NCBI RefSeq assembly: GCF_041260665.1 | Contig: NZ_JBGCCT010000008.1 | Span: forward strand, 124,001 to 188,000 | Reading direction: 5' to 3' | DNA: 64,000 nt | From: Catenulispora sp. GP43 | GTDB taxonomy: Bacteria; Actinomycetota; Actinomycetes; Streptomycetales; Catenulisporaceae | In this document: piece by piece, positions 15,710-23,714 of the stretch | How positions within the stretch are numbered: the stretch's first letter is position 1 | Layout of the letters: each line of letters begins with the position of its first letter | Program-made: the position numbers and the translations under genes | Notes under the pieces: model-generated | Told to the model about the DNA's origin: nothing | What the model saw: the letters and a program-made list of their open reading frames with translations, nothing else | Database searches by the model: none

Positions 15710-17431
15710 GTGTCTGTCGCCGGAGGAGATGCGGATGCGGATGCCGGGCCCGCCGGACCGGCCCCCGGTGTCCCGCGCCTGCTGCGCGACAGGTCGACGA
15801 TCTGGGCGGCGACCGCGCTCGCGCTCGTCCTGACCCTGATCTGGGCCCGCTTCCTGGCCGGCGTCGGGGGCGACCTGGCCGCGCAGTGGTCCTGGGCCGA
15901 CTTCGCCGCCAAGTACCCCGGCTCGGCCTACGACCTGGCCTGGTACGGCGGCATCCACCCGGCCTCCTACAGCCTGCTCGCGCCGTTCCTGATGGCCGCT
16001 GTCGGGGTCCGCGCCGCCGGTGTGCTGTCCGTGGTGGTCTCGGCGGTCCTGCTCGCGCACATCCTGACCCGCGCCGGGCTGCGCTGGCCGCTGCCGGTGG
16101 CGCTGTGGGGGACGTTCGCGCTGTGGTGCGACCTGGCCGCCGGCCGGGTCACCTTCGCCATCGGGCTCATGTTCGGCCTGGCCGCCGGCGCGGCCGCCGG
16201 GACCGAGCGCACGCCCGGCTGGGGCCGTACCGCGCTGGCCGCGGCGCTGGCGTTCCTGGCTGTGTGCGCCAGTCCGCTGGCCGGGCTGTTCGTCGAGGTC
16301 GCGGCCGCGGCCCTGCTGTTGACCGGACGCCGCCGCAGCGGCGTGGCCCTGGGCGTCCCGGGCCCGGTGGTGGTGCTGCTGACCAGCGTCCTGTTCCCGT
16401 TCTCCGGCGTGGACCCGGTCGGCGCCACGACGATCATCAGCACCGCCGGCTGCGCCCTGGCGGTGGCCCTGCTGGTCCCGAGCGGCCCGGCCGCCGCGCC
16501 GGTGTGGCGCGTGGTGCGCGTCGGCGCCCTGCTCTACGCCGCCGGCGCCGGCCTCACGCTGCTGATCGACACCCCGCTCGGCAGCAACGTCGAACGCCTC
16601 GCGCTGATCTTCGGCAGCGTGGTGTTCCTGGCCGCGCTGTGCGCCCGCGCCGACCTGCCGTCGCTGCGCGCGCTGCGGCAGCACCTGCCGGGCGTTCCCC
16701 GCCGGCCGGGGCTGCGCAGCATGGCCCTGCTGTTGGCGTTCCTGTTCGCCGGCTACTGGACGGTGACCAGCGACATCGTCGGCATCCCGACCCCGTCCGG
16801 CCGCGCGCAGGGCGCCGGGCTCGTCGCCGAACTGCGCAGCCTGCACGTGGAGGCAACCGGCGCGCGCGTCGAAGCCGTCCCGATGCTGAACCACTGGGAA
16901 TCCTGGGGACTGGTCGACGTCGCCCAACTGGCCCGCGGCTGGAACCGCCAGGCCGACGTGCAGCGCAACCCCCTGTTCTACGAAGGCGGCCTCACCTCCG
17001 CCGCCTACCACGACTGGCTGCAGAAGTGGGCCGTCGGATACGTCGCGGTCCCGACCGCCACCGCCGCGGGCCTGGACTACTCGGCGCGCGACGAGGCCGC
17101 GGTGCTGGCGACCGATCCGCCGTGGTTGCACCAGATCTGGCAGGACCCGTCGTGGCGCCTGCTGAAGTTCACCGACGCCGTGGCGCTGGCCTCGCCGCCG
17201 GCGACGGTCGTGGCCACCGACCCCGCGCACATCGTGCTCGACGTCGCCGGCGGCACCACACCGGTGACCGTTCGCGTGCAGTGGTCGCCCTGGCTGCGGG
17301 TCGACGGGCAGAGCGGCGCCTGCCTGGCCAAGGACGGCGACTGGACGCGGCTTGTAGTGCAGAGCCCGGGCCGGTACACGATCGACAGCGACTATCGGCT
17401 GCCGCGCGGATCGGGATGCCCGGGGTCGTGA
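15710..17431 (+). CDS. Polytopic membrane protein, unknown function
   Basis: A 573-residue protein from GTG 15710 (VSVAGGDADADAG), placed 11 bp after AAGAAGGG; a GTG at 15698 is too close to that site. It has about eight to ten membrane helices between residues 20 and 350 (for example TIWAATALALVLTLIWARFL, GVLSVVVSAVLLAHIL, MALLLAFLFAGYWTVT) and a C-terminal extracytoplasmic domain (residues 350-573) with many Trp/Tyr residues (NHWESWGLVDVAQLARGW, PWLHQIWQDPSWRLLKF). The layout resembles membrane glycosyltransferase- or mannosyltransferase-like proteins, but I see no clear catalytic motif. It stands alone between MarR and TetR units. Confidence 0.75.
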   Translation: MSVAGGDADADAGPAGPAPGVPRLLRDRSTIWAATALALVLTLIWARFLAGVGGDLAAQWSWADFAAKYPGSAYDLAWYGGIHPASYSLLAPFLMAAVGVRAAGVLSVVVSAVLLAHILTRAGLRWPLPVALWGTFALWCDLAAGRVTFAIGLMFGLAAGAAAGTERTPGWGRTALAAALAFLAVCASPLAGLFVEVAAAALLLTGRRRSGVALGVPGPVVVLLTSVLFPFSGVDPVGATTIISTAGCALAVALLVPSGPAAAPVWRVVRVGALLYAAGAGLTLLIDTPLGSNVERLALIFGSVVFLAALCARADLPSLRALRQHLPGVPRRPGLRSMALLLAFLFAGYWTVTSDIVGIPTPSGRAQGAGLVAELRSLHVEATGARVEAVPMLNHWESWGLVDVAQLARGWNRQADVQRNPLFYEGGLTSAAYHDWLQKWAVGYVAVPTATAAGLDYSARDEAAVLATDPPWLHQIWQDPSWRLLKFTDAVALASPPATVVATDPAHIVLDVAGGTTPVTVRVQWSPWLRVDGQSGACLAKDGDWTRLVVQSPGRYTIDSDYRLPRGSGCPGS

Positions 17432-17440
17432 CGAGCGGAC

Positions 17441-18037
17441 TCAGCTCAGGCCGTAGCCCTTGACGAAGTGCGCGACCAGCCCGCCGATGAACCGCTCGTC
17501 CACCGGATCCCCGGTCATCAGGACCCGGTGATAGATCGGCCCCACGAGCAGGTCCACCGCGGCGAGCACGTCCACATCCCCCGGCAGCTCGCCGCGCGCG
17601 ATCGCCCGGTCCAGCGGCGCACGGTCGCGCTGCCGCTGTTCGTCGAGGTAGTGCGTGCGCAGCTTCTCGGCGAAGGCGGGATCGTGCTGGGCGTGGCCGA
17701 TCAGGGCCTTGAAGACCGCGCCGGCGTCGTTGCCGCTCAGGAAGCCGGCCAGCCGCGTCAGGTGCGCGCGCAGGTCCTCGGCCAGGGGCTCGTGCTCCTG
17801 CGGGGCCAGGTCGCGGGCGGCGTCCTCCAGGAACGTGTCCAGCAGGATGTCCGTCTTCGAGCCCCACCAGCGGTAGATCGTCTGCTTGGCGACGCCGGCG
17901 GCGGCCGCGACGCCCTCGATCGTCACGCCCGCGAAGCCCTTCTCCACCAGCAGGTCGTCGGCCGCTTGCAGCACGGCCTGCCGCGCGTCCTCGCTGCGGC
18001 CGTGCCGGTTTCCGTGGTGGCGCTGCTGTGCGGGCAA
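17441..18037 (-). CDS. TetR family transcriptional regulator
   Basis: A 198-residue repressor. The HTH occupies residues 18-65 (AVLQAADDLLVEKGFAGVTI and GVAAAAGVAKQTIYRWWGSK); the rest is the TetR_C_11-like ligand/dimer domain ending LVGPIYHRVLMTGDPVDERF. It is divergent from a methyltransferase gene with 99 bp between starts, and a perfect 18-bp palindrome in that gap is the probable operator for both directions. Confidence 0.92.
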   Translation of the reverse strand: MPAQQRHHGNRHGRSEDARQAVLQAADDLLVEKGFAGVTIEGVAAAAGVAKQTIYRWWGSKTDILLDTFLEDAARDLAPQEHEPLAEDLRAHLTRLAGFLSGNDAGAVFKALIGHAQHDPAFAEKLRTHYLDEQRQRDRAPLDRAIARGELPGDVDVLAAVDLLVGPIYHRVLMTGDPVDERFIGGLVAHFVKGYGLS

Positions 18038-18106
18038 AGTGATTCATCTCCTTGACGTGCCGTGCCCTGATCGTGGGGGTCAGGATAAGGCCGGCCGCTG
18101 TAGACA

Positions 18107-18124
18107 AGACGCAACGTTGCGTCT
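18107..18124. promoter_or_regulatory. TetR operator palindrome
   Basis: AGACGCAACGTTGCGTCT is a perfect 18-bp inverted repeat located 70 bp from the TetR start and 13 bp from the methyltransferase ATG. The ACGCAACGTTGCGT core is a common actinomycete TetR operator form. Binding would block both promoters. Confidence 0.8.
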
Positions 18125-18136
18125 ACTCTAGCGCAC

Positions 18137-18814
18137 ATGACTTCTTCCAGCACCCCCAGCACCCTGCGCGACCCGCGCGTCGCCGAAGCCCTCCAGCGGA
18201 TGTTCGCCTCCGCGGATCAAGACGACGCCGCCTACGAGCGGGCCCTGGCCCAGCGTCCGCAAGGCTTCGCCGACACCGACTCCCAACAGCGCGCCGACGC
18301 CTGGTCGGAGATCTACATGCCGATCTCCGCCGACGCCGGACGCCTGCTCTACACCCTCGTGCGCGCCGTGAAGCCGGCGACGGTCGTCGAGTTCGGTATG
18401 TCCTACGGCATCTCCACGCTCCACCTGGCCGCCGCGGTCCGGGACAACGGCGTCGGGCGCGTGGTGACCACCGAGATGGCGGCGGCCAAGATCGCCGCCG
18501 CGCGCGCCACGTTCGAGGAGACCGGCCTGCAGGACGTCGTCACCGTTCTGGAAGGCGACGCGTTGGAGACGCTGCCGGAGTACCTCGGCAGATCCCACAT
18601 CGACTTCCTGCTGCTCGACGGATGGAAGGACCTGTACACCTCGGTCCTGCGCGTGCTCGAACCGCGGCTGGTCCCCGGCGCGCTGGTCGTCGCGGACGAC
18701 ACCAGCTTCGAGTCGGTCAAGCCGTACCTGGAGTACGTGCGCGATCCGGCCAACGGCTACGAGGGCGTCACGTTCCCCGTCGAGGACGGCATGGAGATCA
18801 GCTGCCGTCTGTGA
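18137..18814 (+). CDS. Class I SAM-dependent O-methyltransferase
   Basis: A 225-residue methyltransferase. The SAM-binding motif I is VVEFGMSYGISTLHLAAAV (residues 83-101), with the acidic motif II at VTTEMAAAK and the post-motif HIDFLLLDGWKDLY; ADDTSF follows. The layout matches the O-methyltransferase family 3 / CmcI-like group that methylates small molecules. It is divergently paired with a TetR repressor and may protect against or modify the inducer. The last codons lie in a duplicated 17-bp stretch shared with the end of the convergent XRE gene. Confidence 0.85.
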   Translation: MTSSSTPSTLRDPRVAEALQRMFASADQDDAAYERALAQRPQGFADTDSQQRADAWSEIYMPISADAGRLLYTLVRAVKPATVVEFGMSYGISTLHLAAAVRDNGVGRVVTTEMAAAKIAAARATFEETGLQDVVTVLEGDALETLPEYLGRSHIDFLLLDGWKDLYTSVLRVLEPRLVPGALVVADDTSFESVKPYLEYVRDPANGYEGVTFPVEDGMEISCRL

Positions 18815-18835
18815 TCAGTTGCCGTCTGTGATCAG
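18797..18835. repeat. 17-bp tandem duplication across two convergent gene ends
   Basis: ATCAGCTGCCGTCTGTG (18797-18813) is followed directly by ATCAGTTGCCGTCTGTG (18814-18830) and a 5-bp partial third copy. The first copy holds the methyltransferase stop (18812-18814); the second encodes the end of the XRE regulator on the other strand (stop 18815-18817). A duplication here seems to have set where both genes end. Confidence 0.85.
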
Positions 18836-19612
18836 CCGGGCCAGGGCGTCCGCCGAAGGACTCCCGGGCGCCGCCTGATAGACGATGATCACCTGTTGCT
18901 CGGCCCCGCCGACGGTGAGCGCCTGGCGCCGCAGCGACAGCTCCCCGACGATCAGGTGCGCGAAGCGCTTGAGTTCGTCGCGGGATGGGCGCGCGTCGTG
19001 TTTTTCCCACAGGCAAAGGAAATCCGCGCTCGTATTTAACTCGGTGAGGAGAACCGCGGTGGCGGGATCGCGGAGGTCTGCCTCGGCGCGCAGGGCCGCG
19101 ACCGTCTGCTCGGCGATCTGCGGCCAATCGGGCAGAAGCTCGCGCACCTCGGGGGAGAGGAACACCTCGCGGGCCAGGTTCCGCCCCGGTTCGTACATCG
19201 GGGCCAGCGCTCGGGCGGCTTTGTTCGCGGCGAGCACGTCGAAGCGTCGGTTGCGGACGTACGCGGGGCTCCCGGCCCAGGAGTCGAGCAGCTGGTGCAC
19301 ATCCTCGCTGACATCAGGCGCGGGAGCGGCGTCCGGAACCGGCGCCGCGAGCGAGTGGAAGTACGCGGTCGTGTCCGCGTCCAGCTCCAACACCCGCGCC
19401 AACGCCCGCACCACCTGCGGCGAGGGATTCCGGTCGACGCCCTGCTCCAGCCGCGTCAGATACGGCTCGCTGATCCCCGCCTGCCGGGCCAGCTCGTCAC
19501 GCCGCAGGCCTGCGACCCGGCGTCGTCCGGACAGCGCGAGGTCCCGGTCCGTGGGCGAGATCTGAGCGCGGCGGGCCTTCAGGAACTCTCCCAACAGGTT
19601 GTCGGTCGCCAT
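18815..19612 (-). CDS. XRE family regulator with MmyB-like ligand-binding domain
   Basis: A 265-residue protein. The N-terminal HTH_31-type domain (residues 5-80) has LSGRRRVAGLRRDELARQAG and ISEPYLTRLEQGVDRNPSPQ; the C-terminal MmyB-like domain has NRRFDVLAANKAARAL and FLCLWEKHDARPSRDELKRF. This pair of domains defines a large actinomycete regulator family that typically sits divergent from an SDR gene, as here (62 bp between starts). The ligand is thought to be a lipid-like small molecule. ATG 19612 (MATDNLLGEFLKARRAQ) gives the standard N-terminus. Confidence 0.92.
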   Translation of the reverse strand: MATDNLLGEFLKARRAQISPTDRDLALSGRRRVAGLRRDELARQAGISEPYLTRLEQGVDRNPSPQVVRALARVLELDADTTAYFHSLAAPVPDAAPAPDVSEDVHQLLDSWAGSPAYVRNRRFDVLAANKAARALAPMYEPGRNLAREVFLSPEVRELLPDWPQIAEQTVAALRAEADLRDPATAVLLTELNTSADFLCLWEKHDARPSRDELKRFAHLIVGELSLRRQALTVGGAEQQVIIVYQAAPGSPSADALARLITDGN

Positions 19613-19674
19613 GGCCCGAGGGTAACCCCGGCGGGGTGCTGGTTGCGGATCGGCGACCGTTCGAAGATCGAACC

Positions 19675-20487
19675 ATGAAGACGAAGACATGGTTCATCAC
19701 CGGAGCATCCCGCGGCTTCGGCCGGATCTGGGCCGAGGCGGCCCTTTCCCGCGGCGACCGTGTGGTTGCCACGGCCCGTCGTCCCGAAACCCTGCACGAC
19801 CTTGTCGACGCGTATGGCGACGCGGTCTTGCCGCTCGGCCTCGACGTCGCCGACCGCGCCGCCGCCTCTGCCGCGGTCGGAAGTGCTGTCGAGAAGTTCG
19901 GGCGGCTGGACATCGTGGTCAACAACGCCGGCTACGGCCTGCTCGGCACCGTCGAGGAGGTCACCGAACAGCAGGCCCGCGCGCAGCTCGACACCAATCT
20001 GCTCGGCCCGCTGTGGGTGACGCAGGCCGCGCTGCCGCACCTGCGCGAGCAGGGCAGCGGTCACATCCTGCAGGTCTCCAGCCTCGGCGGGCTCGCCGCG
20101 TTCCCCACCCTCGGCTTGTACAACGCCTCCAAGTGGGGCCTGGAGGGGATGAGCGAGGCGCTGGCGCAGGAGGTCGCCCCGCTCGGTATCCACGTCACGA
20201 TCGTCGAGCCCGGTCCTTACGGCACCGACTGGTCGGCCGGCTCGGCGGTGCACACCGAGCCGATGGCCGCCTACGAGCCGGTCCGCGAGGCCCGGCGCGC
20301 CGGCGCCACGGCCCGCGCGCCGCGGGACCCGAAGGTGACGGCGGATGTCATCCTGGAACTGGTCGACGCCGAGGAACCGCCTCTTCGGCTGTTCCTCGGC
20401 GTCTATCCCTATCCGGTCGTCACGGCCGCCTACCAGAAGCGGTTGGAGACCTGGGAGGCCTGGCGGACCCTCTCCACCAAGGCCTGA
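19675..20487 (+). CDS. Short-chain dehydrogenase/reductase
   Basis: A 270-residue classical SDR with the glycine motif ITGASRGFGRIWAEA, NNAGYG, the catalytic Ser in LQVSSLGG and YNASKWG. VEPGPYGTDW is the post-catalytic loop. It belongs to the group of SDRs divergent from XRE/MmyB regulators. NAD(P)-dependent carbonyl reduction or alcohol oxidation is expected; substrate unknown. The ATG at 19675 follows a short leader; an upstream ATG at 19636 would overlap the XRE promoter. Confidence 0.92.
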   Translation: MKTKTWFITGASRGFGRIWAEAALSRGDRVVATARRPETLHDLVDAYGDAVLPLGLDVADRAAASAAVGSAVEKFGRLDIVVNNAGYGLLGTVEEVTEQQARAQLDTNLLGPLWVTQAALPHLREQGSGHILQVSSLGGLAAFPTLGLYNASKWGLEGMSEALAQEVAPLGIHVTIVEPGPYGTDWSAGSAVHTEPMAAYEPVREARRAGATARAPRDPKVTADVILELVDAEEPPLRLFLGVYPYPVVTAAYQKRLETWEAWRTLSTKA

Positions 20488-20500
20488 CCCGGGCGTCCGG

Positions 20501-23377
20501 CTAGAGAATCCTCCACAGGTGGTCCGCGGTTCCGTTGTCGTCGTACTGCACCACGTTCGCCGAATCGGCCGTGGACATGTTCGCCACGCCGAGGACCAGA
20601 CCGCTGTTCGAGTTCTGGATCCGGAACCAGGGGCCGCCGCCGGGGCGCAGCCGCCACAGGTGGTCGGCGGTGCCGTTGTCGTCGAACTGCACGACGTTCG
20701 CCGAGTTTGCGGTCGACATGTTCGACACGCCCATGACCTTGCCGGAGTTCAGGTTCTGGATCTTCCACCAGCCACTGGGATCGCTCAGGAAGGTCCACAG
20801 GTGGTCGGCGGTTCCGTTGTCGTCGTACTGCACGACGTCCACCGAATCGGCCGTGGACATGTCGGCCACGCCGAGGACCAGACCGCTGTTCTTGTTGATG
20901 ATCCGCACCGGGCCGTCCGGTATCAGGGTCCAGAGGTGGTCGGCGGTGCCGTTGTCGTCGTACTGGACCACGTTCACCGAATCGGCGGTGGACATGTTCG
21001 CGACGCCGGCCACCTTGTTGCTGTTGACGTTGCGGATGCGCATGCGGCCGTCGCCGTTGTCGATCAGGGTCCAGACATGGTCCAGGGTGTTCGTGTTCTC
21101 GAACTGCACGATGTTCGCCGAGTTCGCGGTGGACATGCCGTCCACGCCCAGGACCAGGCCGCTGCACGCGTTGCGGACGCGGACGTTTCCGTCGCCGTTG
21201 TCGATCAGCTGCCACAGGTGGTCGGCGGTGCCGTTGTCGTCGAACTGGACCACCTGGGCGCTGTCGTCCCAGGACATGTTCGACACGCCCATGACCTTGC
21301 CGCTGTTGGCGTTCAGCAGCCTGAAGTAGCCGCTCGGCTGGACGAAGGCGCTGCCGCTCGCCGCCGCGTTGGGGAACGCCGTGATGCGCAGCCGGGCTGC
21401 TCCCATGGGGATGAGGGTGACGTCGGTCGTGCCGGAGGCCTGGAAGGGCCCGGTTGGCAGCTCGGTGGCGACGTTCTGGTCGTCGGCGGTCCAGTGCGCG
21501 AGCTGCGCGGCTGGGGCGGTGATGCTGACCGGCACGCTTTGCTGGGTGAACGGGTTCGCCGGGACCGAGCCGGTGGCGCCGTGGAAGGACAGCGCGCCGG
21601 CCGGGTTCGAGGCCGGCAGGTCCAGGCCGTAGTTCCAGGGCGTGGTGGCGTGCACCTCGTACTCGGGGAACTCCGAGTCGCCGGCGAACTGGACGTAGTT
21701 CTCGCCGATCCGCAGCGAGTAGTCCAGGGCCCCGTTCGACACCGACAGGGCGCCGCCGATCGTGCTCCACGAGGAGACGACCGGGGTGGACGGCAGGTGG
21801 ATCGTCACCGTGTCGCCGTTGTGCCAGGTGCGCGAGATCGAGGTGTACGCCGGACCCGCCGGTGCGCTGACGGCCTTGCCGTTGACCGCGACCGCCGGGG
21901 ACGAGCACCAGCCCGGGACCCGCAGGTACAGCGGAAACGTTGCCGGTGTGGACAGCGACAGAGTCAGGGTGACGGTGTCGGTGAACGGATAGCCGGTGCT
22001 CTCGGTGATGGTGACCGAGCGGCCGCCGGACACGTTTGCGGTGACCGAGCAGGGGGCGTACATCGCCGCGCACAGCCCGTCGTCCGGGGTGGCGGCCCAC
22101 AGCTCCTCGGTGAAGTAAGGCCAGCCCTGGCCGTAGTTGTGCGGGCAGCAGCGGTACTGGTCCACGCCGGGCATGTACGCCTGCATCGCCCGGACGTTGC
22201 TGAACTGGCCTTGGGTCTTCACCGTGTTCGAAAGGTCCACGCTGTTCATCGAGGTGATGTAGTGCGTGCCCTTGCCCTGCGGGTCCAGGGCCGCCGGCAG
22301 CATGTTGAACGCCAACTGCTCGCAGCGGTCGGCCCACACCGGGTCGCCGGTGAGCCGGTTCAGCAGCTCGTGGCTGGCCATCAGCTCCACGACGCCGCAG
22401 GTCTCGAAGCCCTGGCGCGGGTCGCGGTAGCCCAGGCGGCCGTTCTCGTCGCCGGCGAAGCCGCCGCCGGGGAACTGGCCCCAGCGGCCCATGATCGAGG
22501 CGTAGTTCTGATACGCGTTCTGCGTCATGCCGGACTGGCCGGAGCGCAGCGCGTACACCGCCGGTTCGCGGAAGCCCTGGGCCAGGTTGACGTTGTGCGG
22601 CGTGGGCAGGTTGTTCAGCCAGTTCGCACTGTTGGTGTGCATCGTGTCGGCCAGGTCGAGCAGGAACGACTCGCCGGTGCGGTTGTAGAGCCAGTAAATG
22701 ACGTCCAGGCCGTCCGCGACGCGGAAGGAGAGCCAGTAGGCCGAGAACACCGATCCGGGCTGGGCGTTCATGAACTGGAAGAACGCGGTCATGGCGGTCA
22801 GGATGCTCTGGTCGCCGGTGTACTCCTGGCGGCTGCGCAGAGCCTGGAGTAACGGCAGGTACGGCCAGAAGTCCGCCTGGCCGCCCTGGTTGGTGCGCAG
22901 GTAGGTCGGGCCGAAGAAGCCGTCGGAGGCCTGCGTGGCCAGGATGCCGTCGATCCAGGAGGCGGTGTCGGCCAGGGCCGTGGCGTCGCCGGTGAGATAG
23001 GCCAGGTCGCCGTAGCCGCGCAGCCAGTAGGGCACCTCCTCCCAGCCGTTCTGGGACGGGTTGAGCCAGCCGGTTGTGGACTTGTCCAGGAAGTGGGAGG
23101 TGTCCTGGTACCTGCCGCACAGGCCGTTCAGCTGGAGCTGGAGTTGGCCGGCCAGCCAGCCGGAGGGGCGGACGGCGCCCGGGGGAAGCCGCAGCAGCGC
23201 GGTCGGCGCCAGGGGAGCGGCGTTCGGCGTGTACAGGCCGCCGCCGGCCGGCGCCAGGCGCGCGCTCGCCGCTGAGGCCTGGGACACGAGGTACGGACGG
23301 GTGGTCACCGCGGCGGCCGCGAGGGCGCCGGTGCGCAGCAGAGCGCGGCGCGACAGTGGCACGTGGGGCAGGGACAT
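20501..23377 (-). CDS. Secreted GH127 beta-L-arabinofuranosidase with two C-terminal ricin-type trefoils
   Basis: A 958-residue exported enzyme. A twin-arginine signal (SRRALLRTGALAAAAV, Arg10-Arg11) leads to a GH127/DUF1680 domain at about residues 55-600. The family's zinc-cysteine active site is visible: Glu325-Thr-Cys327 in GFETCGVVELMASHELL and Cys410-Cys411 in QYRCCPHNYGQGWPY, with nearly the spacing of the characterised Bifidobacterium HypBA1 (Glu338, Cys340, Cys417, Cys418). Residues ~680-958 are six repeats of ~47 residues, each with a motif like SGKVMGVSNMS and DHLW, forming two beta-trefoils that should bind polysaccharide. It would release L-arabinofuranose outside the cell for the importer encoded divergently. 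An operator-like motif lies 31-44 bp upstream. Confidence 0.87.
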   Translation of the reverse strand: MSLPHVPLSRRALLRTGALAAAAVTTRPYLVSQASAASARLAPAGGGLYTPNAAPLAPTALLRLPPGAVRPSGWLAGQLQLQLNGLCGRYQDTSHFLDKSTTGWLNPSQNGWEEVPYWLRGYGDLAYLTGDATALADTASWIDGILATQASDGFFGPTYLRTNQGGQADFWPYLPLLQALRSRQEYTGDQSILTAMTAFFQFMNAQPGSVFSAYWLSFRVADGLDVIYWLYNRTGESFLLDLADTMHTNSANWLNNLPTPHNVNLAQGFREPAVYALRSGQSGMTQNAYQNYASIMGRWGQFPGGGFAGDENGRLGYRDPRQGFETCGVVELMASHELLNRLTGDPVWADRCEQLAFNMLPAALDPQGKGTHYITSMNSVDLSNTVKTQGQFSNVRAMQAYMPGVDQYRCCPHNYGQGWPYFTEELWAATPDDGLCAAMYAPCSVTANVSGGRSVTITESTGYPFTDTVTLTLSLSTPATFPLYLRVPGWCSSPAVAVNGKAVSAPAGPAYTSISRTWHNGDTVTIHLPSTPVVSSWSTIGGALSVSNGALDYSLRIGENYVQFAGDSEFPEYEVHATTPWNYGLDLPASNPAGALSFHGATGSVPANPFTQQSVPVSITAPAAQLAHWTADDQNVATELPTGPFQASGTTDVTLIPMGAARLRITAFPNAAASGSAFVQPSGYFRLLNANSGKVMGVSNMSWDDSAQVVQFDDNGTADHLWQLIDNGDGNVRVRNACSGLVLGVDGMSTANSANIVQFENTNTLDHVWTLIDNGDGRMRIRNVNSNKVAGVANMSTADSVNVVQYDDNGTADHLWTLIPDGPVRIINKNSGLVLGVADMSTADSVDVVQYDDNGTADHLWTFLSDPSGWWKIQNLNSGKVMGVSNMSTANSANVVQFDDNGTADHLWRLRPGGGPWFRIQNSNSGLVLGVANMSTADSANVVQYDDNGTADHLWRIL
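20515..21355 (-). repeat. Six-fold ricin-type repeat array in the GH127 gene
   Basis: Six DNA-level repeats of about 140 bp recur in the 3' part of the gene, each carrying the complement of a segment for VVQYDDNGTADHLW or VVQFDDNGTADHLW. The high nucleotide identity between copies suggests recent internal duplication or gene conversion within the lectin module. Confidence 0.8.
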
Positions 23378-23407
23378 GATGAGGCTCCGGTGGGTAGAGC
23401 AGCCCTG

Positions 23408-23421
23408 ATTCAACGATGTAA
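23408..23421 (-). promoter_or_regulatory. Putative LacI-family operator upstream of the GH127 gene
   Basis: On the minus strand this reads TTACATCGTTGAAT, starting 44 bp upstream of the GH127 ATG. Its first 11 bases are identical to the motif in front of the importer operon (23601-23614), in the same orientation relative to its gene. Confidence 0.65.
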
Positions 23422-23566
23422 TGCCTCATTCAGGCACCGGTGCCGGGGTGCGTCAAGACCCTGTGTTGAGGCGGGTGATCCCTCGGATGCCGATCCACTC
23501 GCCGAAACCGCTGCTCCAGGCGCTTATCGAGGCCTGATAGGCGTTTTGCTCCCGGCAGCAAGAGGG

Positions 23567-23597
23567 TTGACACACATCCCTCGGAGGTGCATGACTA
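23567..23597 (+). promoter_or_regulatory. Promoter of the sugar-importer operon
   Basis: A perfect -35 box TTGACA (23567-23572) is followed after 17-19 bp by a weak -10 (CATGAC/TGACTA, 23590-23597). The putative LacI operator begins immediately downstream at 23601, the right place to block transcription. The whole 337-bp gap 23378-23714 holds only these two regulatory regions. Confidence 0.6.
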
Positions 23598-23600
23598 GCG

Positions 23601-23614
23601 TTACATCGTTGGAA
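23601..23614 (+). promoter_or_regulatory. Putative LacI-family operator upstream of the importer operon
   Basis: TTACATCGTTGGAA is an imperfect palindrome around a central CG. It agrees at 11 of 14 positions with TTCCAACGTTAGAA in front of the lacI-like/epimerase pair and shares 11 consecutive bases with the GH127 site. Confidence 0.7.
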
Positions 23615-23714
23615 ACACCGCACCACGGAACCGTCGAAGAACCGATGCGCGCGCCGGGAGCCGCGTGTCGGCGCGTACCCGAATCCGCCCGTGACGAGGA
23701 TGTGACGATTTTCC

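Noticed and set aside
20345-22852. 835-residue plus-strand open frame opposite the GH127 gene
   Set aside because: Its repeats merely mirror the ricin repeats on the other strand and the composition (Val, Arg, His, Gly) is that of a shadow; the SDR stop at 20487 lies in the true frame.
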